Source: Effrenium voratum (Eukaryota > Sar > Dinophyceae > Suessiales > Symbiodiniaceae). From it: a DNA stretch of 64,000 nt. The position numbers were made by a program, and so were the translations under genes. The DNA is taken from the NCBI GenBank assembly GCA_963377175.1, contig CAUJNA010001757.1, positions 840,515-904,514 of the forward strand, read 5' to 3'. The notes beneath the pieces were generated by a model. It was given only the letters and a program-made list of their open reading frames with translations. It made no database searches and was not told the DNA's origin. Positions 43,787 to 51,775 of this stretch are shown here, one piece after another (the first letter of the stretch is position 1; each line of letters starts with the position of its first letter).

Positions 43787-46700
43787 AAAGGCCCCGGCAA
43801 AACATCCTCGCTCCTACATACCCCCTGAAGTTGTGAGGATGGCAAATCCCAACCCAACCGTGTGCCTTTGGGCAACACTTTGCAAGTTGGGCAAACCTGC
43901 CAAAGGTCTTGCAAGGTGAAACGGACTCTGTTGGGATCTTGCATGCGCTCTGGCTTTGGAAAGTTTTCATGTAAACGACTCAGCGCGTCTGCCTCAATAT
44001 TGTGTTCCCCAGGAATGTGCGTCGTGTCCAGTCTGATAGCACTGCGCGTTGCCATCAAGCAAAGCTGTTGCAGAAATCGGCACAAAGGATACTTTGAGCT
44101 GAAAAATTTGTTCACGCCAGCCTCGACTGATGTGTTGTCTGTAACAGTGGGAAGTACACAGCACAATCTGCAATTGGGCGCCTTGCTTGCTGCCACGTGC
44201 AAGAGTCCCATTTGCGCAAAGGTTTCATAAGAAGAAATGTCCTTTTGGGCATCCGAGCTCATACTGATTCCCAGAACTGTGAAATCTTCAGGGTGGAAAA
44301 GTTCCGAAAACCACAGAACTTTGCCATTGGCGTCTTGAAGGAATCCTCCGACTCCAATATCATTGCCTTTTGCACAAGCATCTGCTGCTGCAGTGATGCT
44401 CCACCAACGTGGTGGATACAAGGAAAGGACTGGTGGCATGCTGGACGCCCATGTTCTCCACATCTGCAATGCGTGAATAGAGTCTTCATGCAGTTTACGC
44501 CTGCTACTAGTAGGGTCTGAAACCCTCACCCAAATTCTCTTATCAGTGATGCGCACGTCTCTCAAATCAGCCTTGCGCCTCAACTGCTTGTGTCTTACGC
44601 TTAAGACACGCGACCCAACTCGGAAGCTCGTGCCGGGCAAAGTTTCAGATATGGTCAGGTCGTCGTTGATGATGGAGCAAAAGCGCAACCATTGATCAGG
44701 GTTCAAACTGTATTGGGTTGCAATTGGGCTATGCAAATCCTTGTACAGAAAGTAGACCCACGGACGCATCAGAGGGAACAAGTTGGTAACCCACAAAAAG
44801 AGGCCGATAAACTGCTCTAGAGCCTTGCGAGAAACATGCCGATGCGTCAGCAAAGACGCGATCTGCTCAAGTAGCTTCAATCGTTTTTCCTCAGTCAGCG
44901 CTACGTAGCCTGAGCTAAAATGAAAAGACCACCCAACCCAAATAACTTGCGGTCCCAGCTCACATTTTGGCCAACTGATCGGACAACCCAAAAGAAGCGC
45001 CAATATCACAATCATGGTTGCTGACAGCGGCAAAACGCGCTTGCACATCATGAATAAGAAATCGTCCACGTAGAGCAAACTGGCATGCTTCCAAAAAACC
45101 AGGTCTTGGAAAATGCGAAGCAGCAGAGCACCTGCGCGCGCCCACCAATGTGCAGACGGCGTCGCTCCGAACGGAGTGACCCGATAGAAATACAAATGTC
45201 CTTGATGACGAAAACCGAACAGTCCCTGTTCTGCCGGTAGCAACCTAATTCTTTTGTGGGCGGCTTGTATATCGAGCGAGAAACCCCAAAGTTCTTCAGC
45301 ATTTTCACGCAGTGGGAACACTCTTAGCACGTCTTTGGGTGAAGGGACTGTGCATCGATCTGGGATAAGGCACCGCTGGTTGGTTCCACAAATGGTGCTG
45401 TCCAAAATCAATCTTGGTTTGCGGCCTGGGGCCGTAACCACATTAAGCTTACCAATGGCAACCCCTGCGGGGAAACATTGCTGAGCTTGTGTTAAGTCAC
45501 CGTCAAAGCGGTAGACCCATCCTTCTGCCATCTCCTGCTGAATGAGATCGCTCACCAAGTCAGCATTGGCTTCCGCATTGCTCCAATTGGAAAAGTGCAC
45601 TGAAAGATTGGTATCGGCAACAATGGTGGTGTCACGGGCTGGGAAAATTGTACTGTGAGGAATGTTGTGATGGAAGCCGGAGGGAACTCCTTCAAATAAG
45701 GCGGGCATAACGGCCTTGTCAGGGTGCCGAAGCAAGGAGCACAAACGATCCAAAATATGAAGCCGGAAGGGTTGCCACTGGGGTATGGCCCAATCAGTAT
45801 CCTGCAATGACAAAAAATTGATCAAAGCTGTTTTGAAAGGTGCCAAATCTGCTTCAGAAAAAGGAGGTTCTGCTGAATGTTGCTGCAAATGTGCCATCAA
45901 CTTCTTGTGGAGGCCACCATCTAACACCAGCTTCACCCATGTGTGGCGTAAGGCCTGTAGGTAGTTGTCATTCTGCGGAGCACTCCAATCTGGATTCCCA
46001 CCTGCACCATCGTGAAGAGCCCATGGTGGCTCATGAATGCGCTTGATTGGAATCCAGGAGAGAGCTTCCTGCAATGTCAGCTGTTTTGCAGGTCCAGAAC
46101 ACATCGGCGCCACAATCGCCGCAAAACGCCTGGCAAGCTCCAGCGGGTACTCTGCTGTCCTCTCACTGGGAGTTGAGCTGTCCGCCAGTCTGATTGTAGA
46201 CGTTTCTGGATGAGGTTCGGGAGAATGGTCACTTGAAAAGGCCAGTGCGTCGAAGCTTGCATGCGTGCCCGCAAACAACCAGCTGTGGTCACCGTCCAGC
46301 CCAACGCTGCAAGCCGGGACGCTGATGCATGTGGCGCCTGCGCGACGGAGCCACGTCTGCACAACATCTTCCTCCCAAGAAACAGCATTGGCAGGTTGCT
46401 CCAAGTGCCCCTGACCTCCTGCTCCGCCTGCCAAATACAAAAGGTGCACCATTTGCTTCAGCGCAGGCAATTGTAGCAGGCTGCGCTCCCTGCCATTTGT
46501 CTTTACCGCCAGGTATCCTACTACTCCAGCAGAACAGAGCCGCTCCAAGGAGCTGAATACGGCATCGTTGACCGCATTGGTTGCTGCATCCAATGGAATG
46601 TCACAATGAAGAACGCATTTTCCCGCCTCCATCATTGCTCTGGACAATGGCACGGAGCTTCCTGAACAGAGATCCAGAAAAAATCGTGGATGAACTTGAT

Positions 46701-46908
46701 TCTGCAAAAATGGCTCCTGGGCAGCTTGGCTGCCAGGAACTCCAGGCTCGCGGTCTTGCGCTTGCCGAGTTGGTTTGGGTATACTGCATGCTGGTGAAAC
46801 ATCTTGTTGGCGCTGAGGAGCTTGACTGAACAAAGTGGCTTTCTGGACAGACTGACTGCACGAAAAACCGGGCTCGCATTCAGCGGCGTGCTGTGTTGGA
46901 TCGGTCAT
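43678..46908 (-). CDS. pol: Pol: methyltransferase-like domain, reverse transcriptase, RNase H
   Basis: Uninterrupted frame of 1076 codons from the first ATG (46908); the frame is open upstream to the gag stop. Residues 76-225 resemble a DNA methyltransferase fold: FFLDLCSGSSVPLSRAMMEA (SAM-binding motif I), then HLEQPANAVSWEEDVVQTWL. No PPC-type catalytic loop is visible. Residues 430-730 are the RT: GFSLDIQAAHKRIRLL with Asp546 and LLYVDDFLFM with YVDD at 613-616, both intact. Residues 835-980 are RNase H, with D843, E895, D924 and D974 all present (AAADACAKG, SYETF, TVTDNTS, EADALSRL). It has no protease or DDE integrase. It makes the element's cDNA. Its end is encoded by repeat B1. Confidence 0.93.
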   Translation of the reverse strand: MTDPTQHAAECEPGFSCSQSVQKATLFSQAPQRQQDVSPACSIPKPTRQAQDREPGVPGSQAAQEPFLQNQVHPRFFLDLCSGSSVPLSRAMMEAGKCVLHCDIPLDAATNAVNDAVFSSLERLCSAGVVGYLAVKTNGRERSLLQLPALKQMVHLLYLAGGAGGQGHLEQPANAVSWEEDVVQTWLRRAGATCISVPACSVGLDGDHSWLFAGTHASFDALAFSSDHSPEPHPETSTIRLADSSTPSERTAEYPLELARRFAAIVAPMCSGPAKQLTLQEALSWIPIKRIHEPPWALHDGAGGNPDWSAPQNDNYLQALRHTWVKLVLDGGLHKKLMAHLQQHSAEPPFSEADLAPFKTALINFLSLQDTDWAIPQWQPFRLHILDRLCSLLRHPDKAVMPALFEGVPSGFHHNIPHSTIFPARDTTIVADTNLSVHFSNWSNAEANADLVSDLIQQEMAEGWVYRFDGDLTQAQQCFPAGVAIGKLNVVTAPGRKPRLILDSTICGTNQRCLIPDRCTVPSPKDVLRVFPLRENAEELWGFSLDIQAAHKRIRLLPAEQGLFGFRHQGHLYFYRVTPFGATPSAHWWARAGALLLRIFQDLVFWKHASLLYVDDFLFMMCKRVLPLSATMIVILALLLGCPISWPKCELGPQVIWVGWSFHFSSGYVALTEEKRLKLLEQIASLLTHRHVSRKALEQFIGLFLWVTNLFPLMRPWVYFLYKDLHSPIATQYSLNPDQWLRFCSIINDDLTISETLPGTSFRVGSRVLSVRHKQLRRKADLRDVRITDKRIWVRVSDPTSSRRKLHEDSIHALQMWRTWASSMPPVLSLYPPRWWSITAAADACAKGNDIGVGGFLQDANGKVLWFSELFHPEDFTVLGISMSSDAQKDISSYETFAQMGLLHVAASKAPNCRLCCVLPTVTDNTSVEAGVNKFFSSKYPLCRFLQQLCLMATRSAIRLDTTHIPGEHNIEADALSRLHENFPKPERMQDPNRVRFTLQDLWQVCPTCKVLPKGTRLGWDLPSSQLQGVCRSEDVLPGPLGGADGLLAWSVYDVTQGLAFPAKHLSAVVRASCPR

Positions 46909-46917
46909 GTTGCACAC

Positions 46918-47001
46918 AGGTGCAACATTTCCAGAATCCTGGGGCAGAATATCATGAAAGCTACTTTCCCGGCCTGCCCCGTCCGGGACGATATCCTGTC
47001 A
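46918..47001 (-). other. In-frame UGA and open leader joining gag to pol
   Basis: The gag frame ends at a TGA at 47001-46999, followed by CAG. The 27 codons from 46998 to 46918 are open in the same frame and continue into pol without another stop. So gag and pol would be one protein if the UGA were read through (context UGA-C, often leaky). No frameshift is needed. Alternatively pol starts at its own ATG at 46908. Confidence 0.8.
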
Positions 47002-48222
47002 GTGCGAGGCGCTAGCATGGTCTCGAGCCGCATGCGAGCCCGCGCAAGCTACGCCGTCTGCCTTGGGGTAAGCGCAAGCATGTAGAAAGTTGCATTGCGC
47101 CATGGAGCAGCGTCCTGCGTTCCATTGCATGCACAAGGTGTGACGCCGGCCATCTTTGACCACTTCCGCAATCCACTGCTGACTGTTCAGCCCAGGGCGT
47201 TTGGGCCCCGCAGGCCCTTTGGCGCTTTTCTTTCCCTTGCCCTGAGCCTTGCCACCTTTCCGACTCGACGAAGTTGCAAAGGAATTCCCAGGGTGAGCCA
47301 GAATCACCGGTTTGCAACGAGGCTGCAGCAGCGCTTGCATATCGGGCCTGAGTACAGCAAATTCGTAAATTGCATCGTCCAGCTTCCATCCCTTGTCAGT
47401 GACCAACTCGCCGACCTGTTGCCAAAGGCGTTGATCCGCCTGTTGGGCTTCTTGCAGGCTAGGGGCGCGCAGACCTGATGATTGCTCGAACCTGGCACTG
47501 AGCAACTGCATGAAGCGGTTTTTGTAAGTATTCAGTGTTGCCAGATGTGCGCCCCGGCAAATCGCGATAGCCAAGTTGTGAACATGCATGGAAGTGTTGA
47601 CCGCATGCATTCCCATGTTTGCAATGTCAAGCGCAGGAGGCTCATCGCACATGAGATCATGCAACTGCAAGTGCTCCACCTTGGCGAGCTTGGGAGTTCT
47701 GGAGTGCACCACTTCGTCATGTTTGGTAATGGACAGCCGCCATTTCCAGGGGATCCATCGCCACTCCTTTGCAGAAACTTGCTTAAACACCAAGCTGAGC
47801 AGCCTTGTGCTAGGACAGTTGTCCGCAGTGAGCAATTCGCTAGGATAAGCCTTTTCAAAGGCTTGCTTCAATTCTCTGATCTTGCTCGTAGCCATTCTCG
47901 GTGCAAAAGTCTCTGACCAACCCTGCGAGCCTTCAGCCGCCACAGGTGTATCCTGCTCCTCAGATGGCGCAGGAGCGGTTGGAACCTGCTGGCACTTGTT
48001 CCACAGCAGGCGAAAACGAGCCAGCGGCAAACCAGCAATGGGCTCCGCAAATGTTTCCGTCAGAAAATCATCAAGATCCTCCAGTCGAGTGACACAGAAC
48101 TGAAATGTTTCACGCGTCCAACCTGCTTGCAAAAGGTCATCTTGGAAGACATCTGCAATCTGGCACTCATTCATGAGTGAAACAAAAGTGGGGTCGGCTT
48201 CGGACGAGTCTCCATGTTCCAT
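46999..48222 (-). CDS. gag: Gag-like protein with a C-terminal CCCH zinc finger
   Basis: 407 codons from the first ATG at 48222. The frame extends upstream to 48297 without a Met. The N-terminal two thirds are helical and acidic, with no known enzyme motif. A basic Gly/Lys stretch (KGGKAQGKGKKSAKGPAGPK) precedes a zinc finger at residues 364-381, CMQWNAGRCSMAQCNFLH, spaced C-X7-C-X4-C-X3-H. That is the CCCH type rather than the CCHC knuckle usual in LTR-element gag. Both features fit RNA binding. Position directly upstream of pol in the same frame supports the gag role. The frame is intact. Confidence 0.8.
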   Translation of the reverse strand: MEHGDSSEADPTFVSLMNECQIADVFQDDLLQAGWTRETFQFCVTRLEDLDDFLTETFAEPIAGLPLARFRLLWNKCQQVPTAPAPSEEQDTPVAAEGSQGWSETFAPRMATSKIRELKQAFEKAYPSELLTADNCPSTRLLSLVFKQVSAKEWRWIPWKWRLSITKHDEVVHSRTPKLAKVEHLQLHDLMCDEPPALDIANMGMHAVNTSMHVHNLAIAICRGAHLATLNTYKNRFMQLLSARFEQSSGLRAPSLQEAQQADQRLWQQVGELVTDKGWKLDDAIYEFAVLRPDMQALLQPRCKPVILAHPGNSFATSSSRKGGKAQGKGKKSAKGPAGPKRPGLNSQQWIAEVVKDGRRHTLCMQWNAGRCSMAQCNFLHACAYPKADGVACAGSHAARDHASASH

Positions 48223-48223
48223 T

Positions 48224-48292
48224 GCTGCCGCAACGCGTTGCAATGTGCCAGCGGATGGTATGTTACCAACAAAAAAGGAAAGAAAGAAAATG
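48224..48292 (-). promoter_or_regulatory. Possible splice acceptor (polypyrimidine tract and first AG) before gag
   Basis: On the minus strand a pyrimidine-rich run (TTTTCTTTCTTTCCTTTTTT, 48290-48271) is followed by no AG until GGCAG at 48229-48225, directly before CAATGG, the gag start. Dinoflagellate nuclear mRNAs receive a spliced leader at such AG sites, so gag-pol may be made from its own trans-spliced mRNA. Inference only. Confidence 0.35.
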
Positions 48293-48975
48293 TAGATCTA
48301 TAAATGCACCTGCTTGAAGAGCAAGTTTTCTGGTTGAGCAAAGTTGTTCAAGACACGCATGTCTTTCGCGCCAGGCACGCTTGCCCAGCGCATGTTGCAA
48401 GCATGCAACCGCGCAGCAGGCTAGTGAGCCAAAAAAAATACAGGAAACAAATTTAAAAAAAAACAAAAAGGCACGCGAGCCTTTCGCCGGTCACTGCCGC
48501 AGCAAGCAGAAATACTCTGCGACATGACACGCAGACATATCTGCAAAAGCACAGGCCTGCGCTTGCCACGCATCAGCAAGATGCATAGAAACAACACGCA
48601 TGACACAAAGCAAACGACATGTGATTTGCAAGGCGGGATCCCAGTATTAAGGGCAAAACAGAACCCACAAAAAGGCTACAGGAAGGGCACCTTCGGGCGC
48701 ATGGAACAGAGATTGCCGCCTACAGCACAGGAACACGCATGCCACGTAGAATCCCTAACAGAGGCACCAAAGCAACAAACGAGCAATGTCACACTCGGCA
48801 ATCAAAAAAAAAAACAGGCCCCATGATACGCAAGCCAAGTCGTCATTGTCGGCAGGGCAATTCTTGCCTCACCTCGAGACACGCATGTCACAAGCCACGA
48901 ATGCCGCAACTGGACCTCGCTAAGTCCCTGCAGCGTCTTTTTCCAAGCTACATGGAAAAACAAATCACCAAAGGG
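48293..48975. other. Spacer between recombinase and gag, no gene seen
   Basis: About 0.7 kb with several A-runs on the plus strand and no long frame on the coding strand. It may hold the polyadenylation region of the recombinase gene and a promoter or splice site for gag-pol, but I see no recognisable signal. Confidence 0.5.
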
Positions 48976-51069
48976 TTATGTTTTCAACCCATTTTTGTGA
49001 AACGCATTGAGACACGCAGTCCTTTTGCAGATTGCTTTGTTGTCAGGGAATTCCTGAGTCAGAACAGTCTTATCTGCAGTAAAATTGCAGTGGCACGCCG
49101 ATTTCCAAAAGAAACCGTCAGCACAGCGAAACCAACTCGATTCGGTTCGCACTGCAATGTGCACGGTTCGCGCCGAGCACAGGAAAAGACATTCGTCACT
49201 TACGTCTTCAATGGCAGAGTCAATAGGCTGCGGCTCCTCGTTCGGGCAAACGCATGTTGTGCCAAGCGTGGGTTCAACCTGTTGCTCACGGTTGAAGCAA
49301 GACGCTTCTTCACTGTGCTGCTGCTCACTGTTGAAGACAGAAGGTTCTTCACTGTGCGCGTTACCCGGCCGTAATTGGAAATCTGCCAGATCGCGTGCGA
49401 AATTCTGCATGTCAGGCGCCACGTGGCTGGGCGGCACACGATGAAACAATTCAAGAGAGCCATTGAAATCAGCCAACAAACTGGGGAGCTGCAAATCAAC
49501 TGCTGGGTCCGACAGTGGAGCTTGCCCTCCTCGGTGTAAAGGAGTGGCCGGTCGCCACCCCTTTTGGACCGAACTGCAAATAAAACGTTGTAGCATCAAG
49601 CTGCCGTGCACATCATCTCTCGAATACAATCTGCAGCTAGCCAGTTGAGGGGACTTATGGTGTCCCTGGACTAACCTGCCCTCGGGGGGCAGATTTAGCT
49701 GATGGCTCCAGCTCAAAATGGTGCTCTTCATACTATGCAACGTGTACTGCTTGCGGACTGCAGGGTGAATTGCTCCTCCGCCAGTGTCCGCAATGAAATA
49801 CCGGAACCAGCTGAGCGCTCGGCCATAAGTCATGGGTTCAGAAATGGCACCTTCCGAGAGCTCGAAGAAAAAGTAATCCGGGATTATGTCATTTCCGAAA
49901 TGAGACCGTGACGATCTCCAATAAGCTTCCAGAATTGAAAGCCATACTTCCATCCAATTGCACTTAGGACAACCCATTAGCCCAAAAGAAAAGCATCCGA
50001 ATGGCATGCCTTTACGACTTGTCTTCGTTTGGTAGGACACGGCCCTGATGTTATCAGTCTCGAGGCAAACAGAATCCCATCGTACATGCTGAGCATCACT
50101 GAAACGCAGACTTGAATACACACACATGAGGCAAGCGCCCAGAAAGGCAAGCTCTGAATCTGGGCGCCGACGAAAAAGGATGTCCAGCTCCCATTGGCAT
50201 AATAGAAACAAAGGCAGTGGGAGGCTTTCCCTACGCTCCCTGAAATCAGGAGGGATCAAGAAACTACTCAACAAGGAATCATACAAGTCTGGCCAGCATG
50301 AAATTGATGCCGTTTTTTCAACCCAGCGCAACGCCTTCAATGCACCAATTGGGGAAAGCATGATATCCTCACTGTCCAGCAAGGATTCCAAAGCATCAGC
50401 CAACTGCACCACACTGAAACTTTTCAATTCGATCTTCAAATCCTGCAGGTGCTGAAACAAACTCAATGCCTTGCAAGAATAAGCCACAATTGTGTTGTCA
50501 GAGAAGCGGCTCAGAATTCTCTGCGTGTGCGAAGCACGCAAAACACCATGGTCGCTGATGTGGTTGACACAAAGCAACACTTGATCCCATAAGAGTCTGG
50601 CCTTACGCTTGTTTGCCGCGTGCTTTGAAGCCATGGTAGTAAAAGTGTCAGCGCTGCCACGAATCTTAGGCTTGCTGCCAAGCTCACTTGTCTTCACATA
50701 CCCGTCGCATATTGCATGTCTTGGCGCAGGAAGAATATCACACAAATCTGCTTTGTAGTCAGCCAACCAGCTCTTTTCAGTGGAAACCGCAGCATCAGCA
50801 GCGCGCTGCAAACTTCTTGGCGCCGGATGTCTGAGCGGAGCTGACAAGACGAAATCGCCAGAAGGAACTGGGTGAAATCTGCCCCTTGTAGCTCGCACTG
50901 GTGCAGGCAGAGGCTCCATGCTCGGTTGCATGCGTTGGTGCTGGCTGCCCCTTGAGTGCCCCGCAGCAAATTTTGCTGATGCCTGTAAAACAGGCGGAGC
51001 CGCCAAAGATATTTCAGCGCTCATCATGTCAGATTTGCGTTTGTTTTGCTTGGCAATGCAAATAGCCAT
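48976..51069 (-). CDS. Tyrosine recombinase (retrotransposon integrase)
   Basis: 697 codons. I chose the ATG at 51069 because it sits in GCCGCCATGG, 15 bp inside repeat A1; the frame is open further up, but that part is repeat. The catalytic domain is at residues about 285-490. It has Arg322 in YSSLRFSDAQHVRW, His445 and Lys448 in YTLHSMKSTI (box II is H-x-x-K, not H-x-x-R), His470 in VQGHHKSPQL and the nucleophile Tyr482 in CRLYSRDDVH. Spacing fits the family. Residues 490-697 are an unassigned tail with Glu/Gln-rich repeats (NSEQQHSEEASCFNREQQ). It would insert the circular cDNA by site-specific recombination. It lies first in the element, in the same direction as gag and pol. Confidence 0.88.
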   Translation of the reverse strand: MAICIAKQNKRKSDMMSAEISLAAPPVLQASAKFAAGHSRGSQHQRMQPSMEPLPAPVRATRGRFHPVPSGDFVLSAPLRHPAPRSLQRAADAAVSTEKSWLADYKADLCDILPAPRHAICDGYVKTSELGSKPKIRGSADTFTTMASKHAANKRKARLLWDQVLLCVNHISDHGVLRASHTQRILSRFSDNTIVAYSCKALSLFQHLQDLKIELKSFSVVQLADALESLLDSEDIMLSPIGALKALRWVEKTASISCWPDLYDSLLSSFLIPPDFRERRESLPLPLFLLCQWELDILFRRRPDSELAFLGACLMCVYSSLRFSDAQHVRWDSVCLETDNIRAVSYQTKTSRKGMPFGCFSFGLMGCPKCNWMEVWLSILEAYWRSSRSHFGNDIIPDYFFFELSEGAISEPMTYGRALSWFRYFIADTGGGAIHPAVRKQYTLHSMKSTILSWSHQLNLPPEGRLVQGHHKSPQLASCRLYSRDDVHGSLMLQRFICSSVQKGWRPATPLHRGGQAPLSDPAVDLQLPSLLADFNGSLELFHRVPPSHVAPDMQNFARDLADFQLRPGNAHSEEPSVFNSEQQHSEEASCFNREQQVEPTLGTTCVCPNEEPQPIDSAIEDVSDECLFLCSARTVHIAVRTESSWFRCADGFFWKSACHCNFTADKTVLTQEFPDNKAICKRTACLNAFHKNGLKT

Positions 51070-51083
51070 GGCGGCAAAGAGGC

Positions 51084-51218
51084 AACAAATCAGACACACC
51101 CCGAACACTATGTTCGAGGATGTGAATGCACCCCTGCACCCCGCTAAGCATCGAGCACCAGAATGTCGCACGAAAAGATCATCATGGATAAAAACACACA
51201 TGAACAAGTACATGCAGC
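51084..51218 (-). repeat. Split direct repeat A1 (outer 5-prime end of the element)
   Basis: 135 bp matching 43526-43660 with one mismatch. The sequence just outside is ATTGACGGGG. The joint of left and right flanks would read TTTATTC-ATTGACG, a plausible empty site with no target duplication, as expected for recombinase-driven insertion. Confidence 0.92.
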
Positions 51219-51535
51219 ATTGACGGGGTTGGGCCAAAGTTTTGCAATTATGAACTTCGAGAACGCCAAACATGTCTTTCTGCGCGCTTTCGCCTTTCAG
51301 CTTTCGAGCGCAAAGTTGGCGCCTTACAAGCCCCAACATGTTTTTGCGGTGGGCGAACTAGTAAAGGGGGCAGGGAGTGACATGTTGAGGGCCGGTGTGC
51401 CTGTTTAGTATTGCTGGAGCTCCCTTCAAAAAAGCGGAAACCATGATGTCTGAAATAGAAGAGCGCTTGCAAAAGGACGGGCTACGATGTTTCAAACAGC
51501 AACACGCGTTCCAAGAAAACACGCGTTGAGCTTGT
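51219..51535. other. Flank of the recombinase element, no gene identified
   Basis: A plus frame runs through A1 into this flank to 51408 (SFAIMNFENAKHVFLRAFAF). I see no motif and treat it as chance. Confidence 0.4.
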
Positions 51536-51539
51536 AGGT

Positions 51540-51775
51540 GCGTATGTGGAACCGAAAGGCACTTCCCAAATGATCGGCGCTGCCACGGTACAAACAACAG
51601 GAAACATGTGTTAAACTGAATCGCGTTTCACATAGCCTGGCTGCTGCCAGGCTTCTCAAACACAAAACATGTCTTGAACCGAAAGGCGCTTCCCAGAAGA
51701 TGGGCGCTGCCACGTCTCAGAAAAGCCAAGCAAAGCGTCCCACAACACGGGCGCTGCCACACATTAAAAAAAAAC
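51540..51775. repeat. GGCGCTGCCAC repeat family, copy block 3
   Basis: About four units with AACCGAAAGGC(A/G)CTTCCCA and GGCGCTGCCACG, the family that also makes up much of the insertion in copia element 2. Confidence 0.78.

Larger units (their letters stand above)
43289..51218 (-). mobile_element. DIRS/PAT/Ngaro-class tyrosine-recombinase retrotransposon, near-intact (7.93 kb)
   Basis: Two repeat types bound and split the element. Type B2/B1 is 127 bp, identical by eye, at 43289-43415 and 43660-43786. Type A is 135 bp with one mismatch, at 43526-43660 and 51084-51218. Reading the minus strand the order is A1 (51218-51084), internal region, B1 (43786-43660), A2 (43660-43526), a 110-bp spacer, B2 (43415-43289). 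This is the split-direct-repeat layout of PAT- and Ngaro-like elements. Inside are three long minus ORFs: tyrosine recombinase, gag and pol (methyltransferase-like, RT, RNase H). There is no DDE integrase, protease or LTR. Confidence 0.92.

Noticed and set aside
43678..46917. GTG at 46917 as the pol start
   Set aside because: In a eukaryote the first ATG (46908), or readthrough from gag, is more likely.
51070..51339. Extended N-terminus of the recombinase upstream of 51069
   Set aside because: This part is encoded by terminal repeat A1 and host flank. The ATG at 51069 in GCCGCCATGG is the better start.
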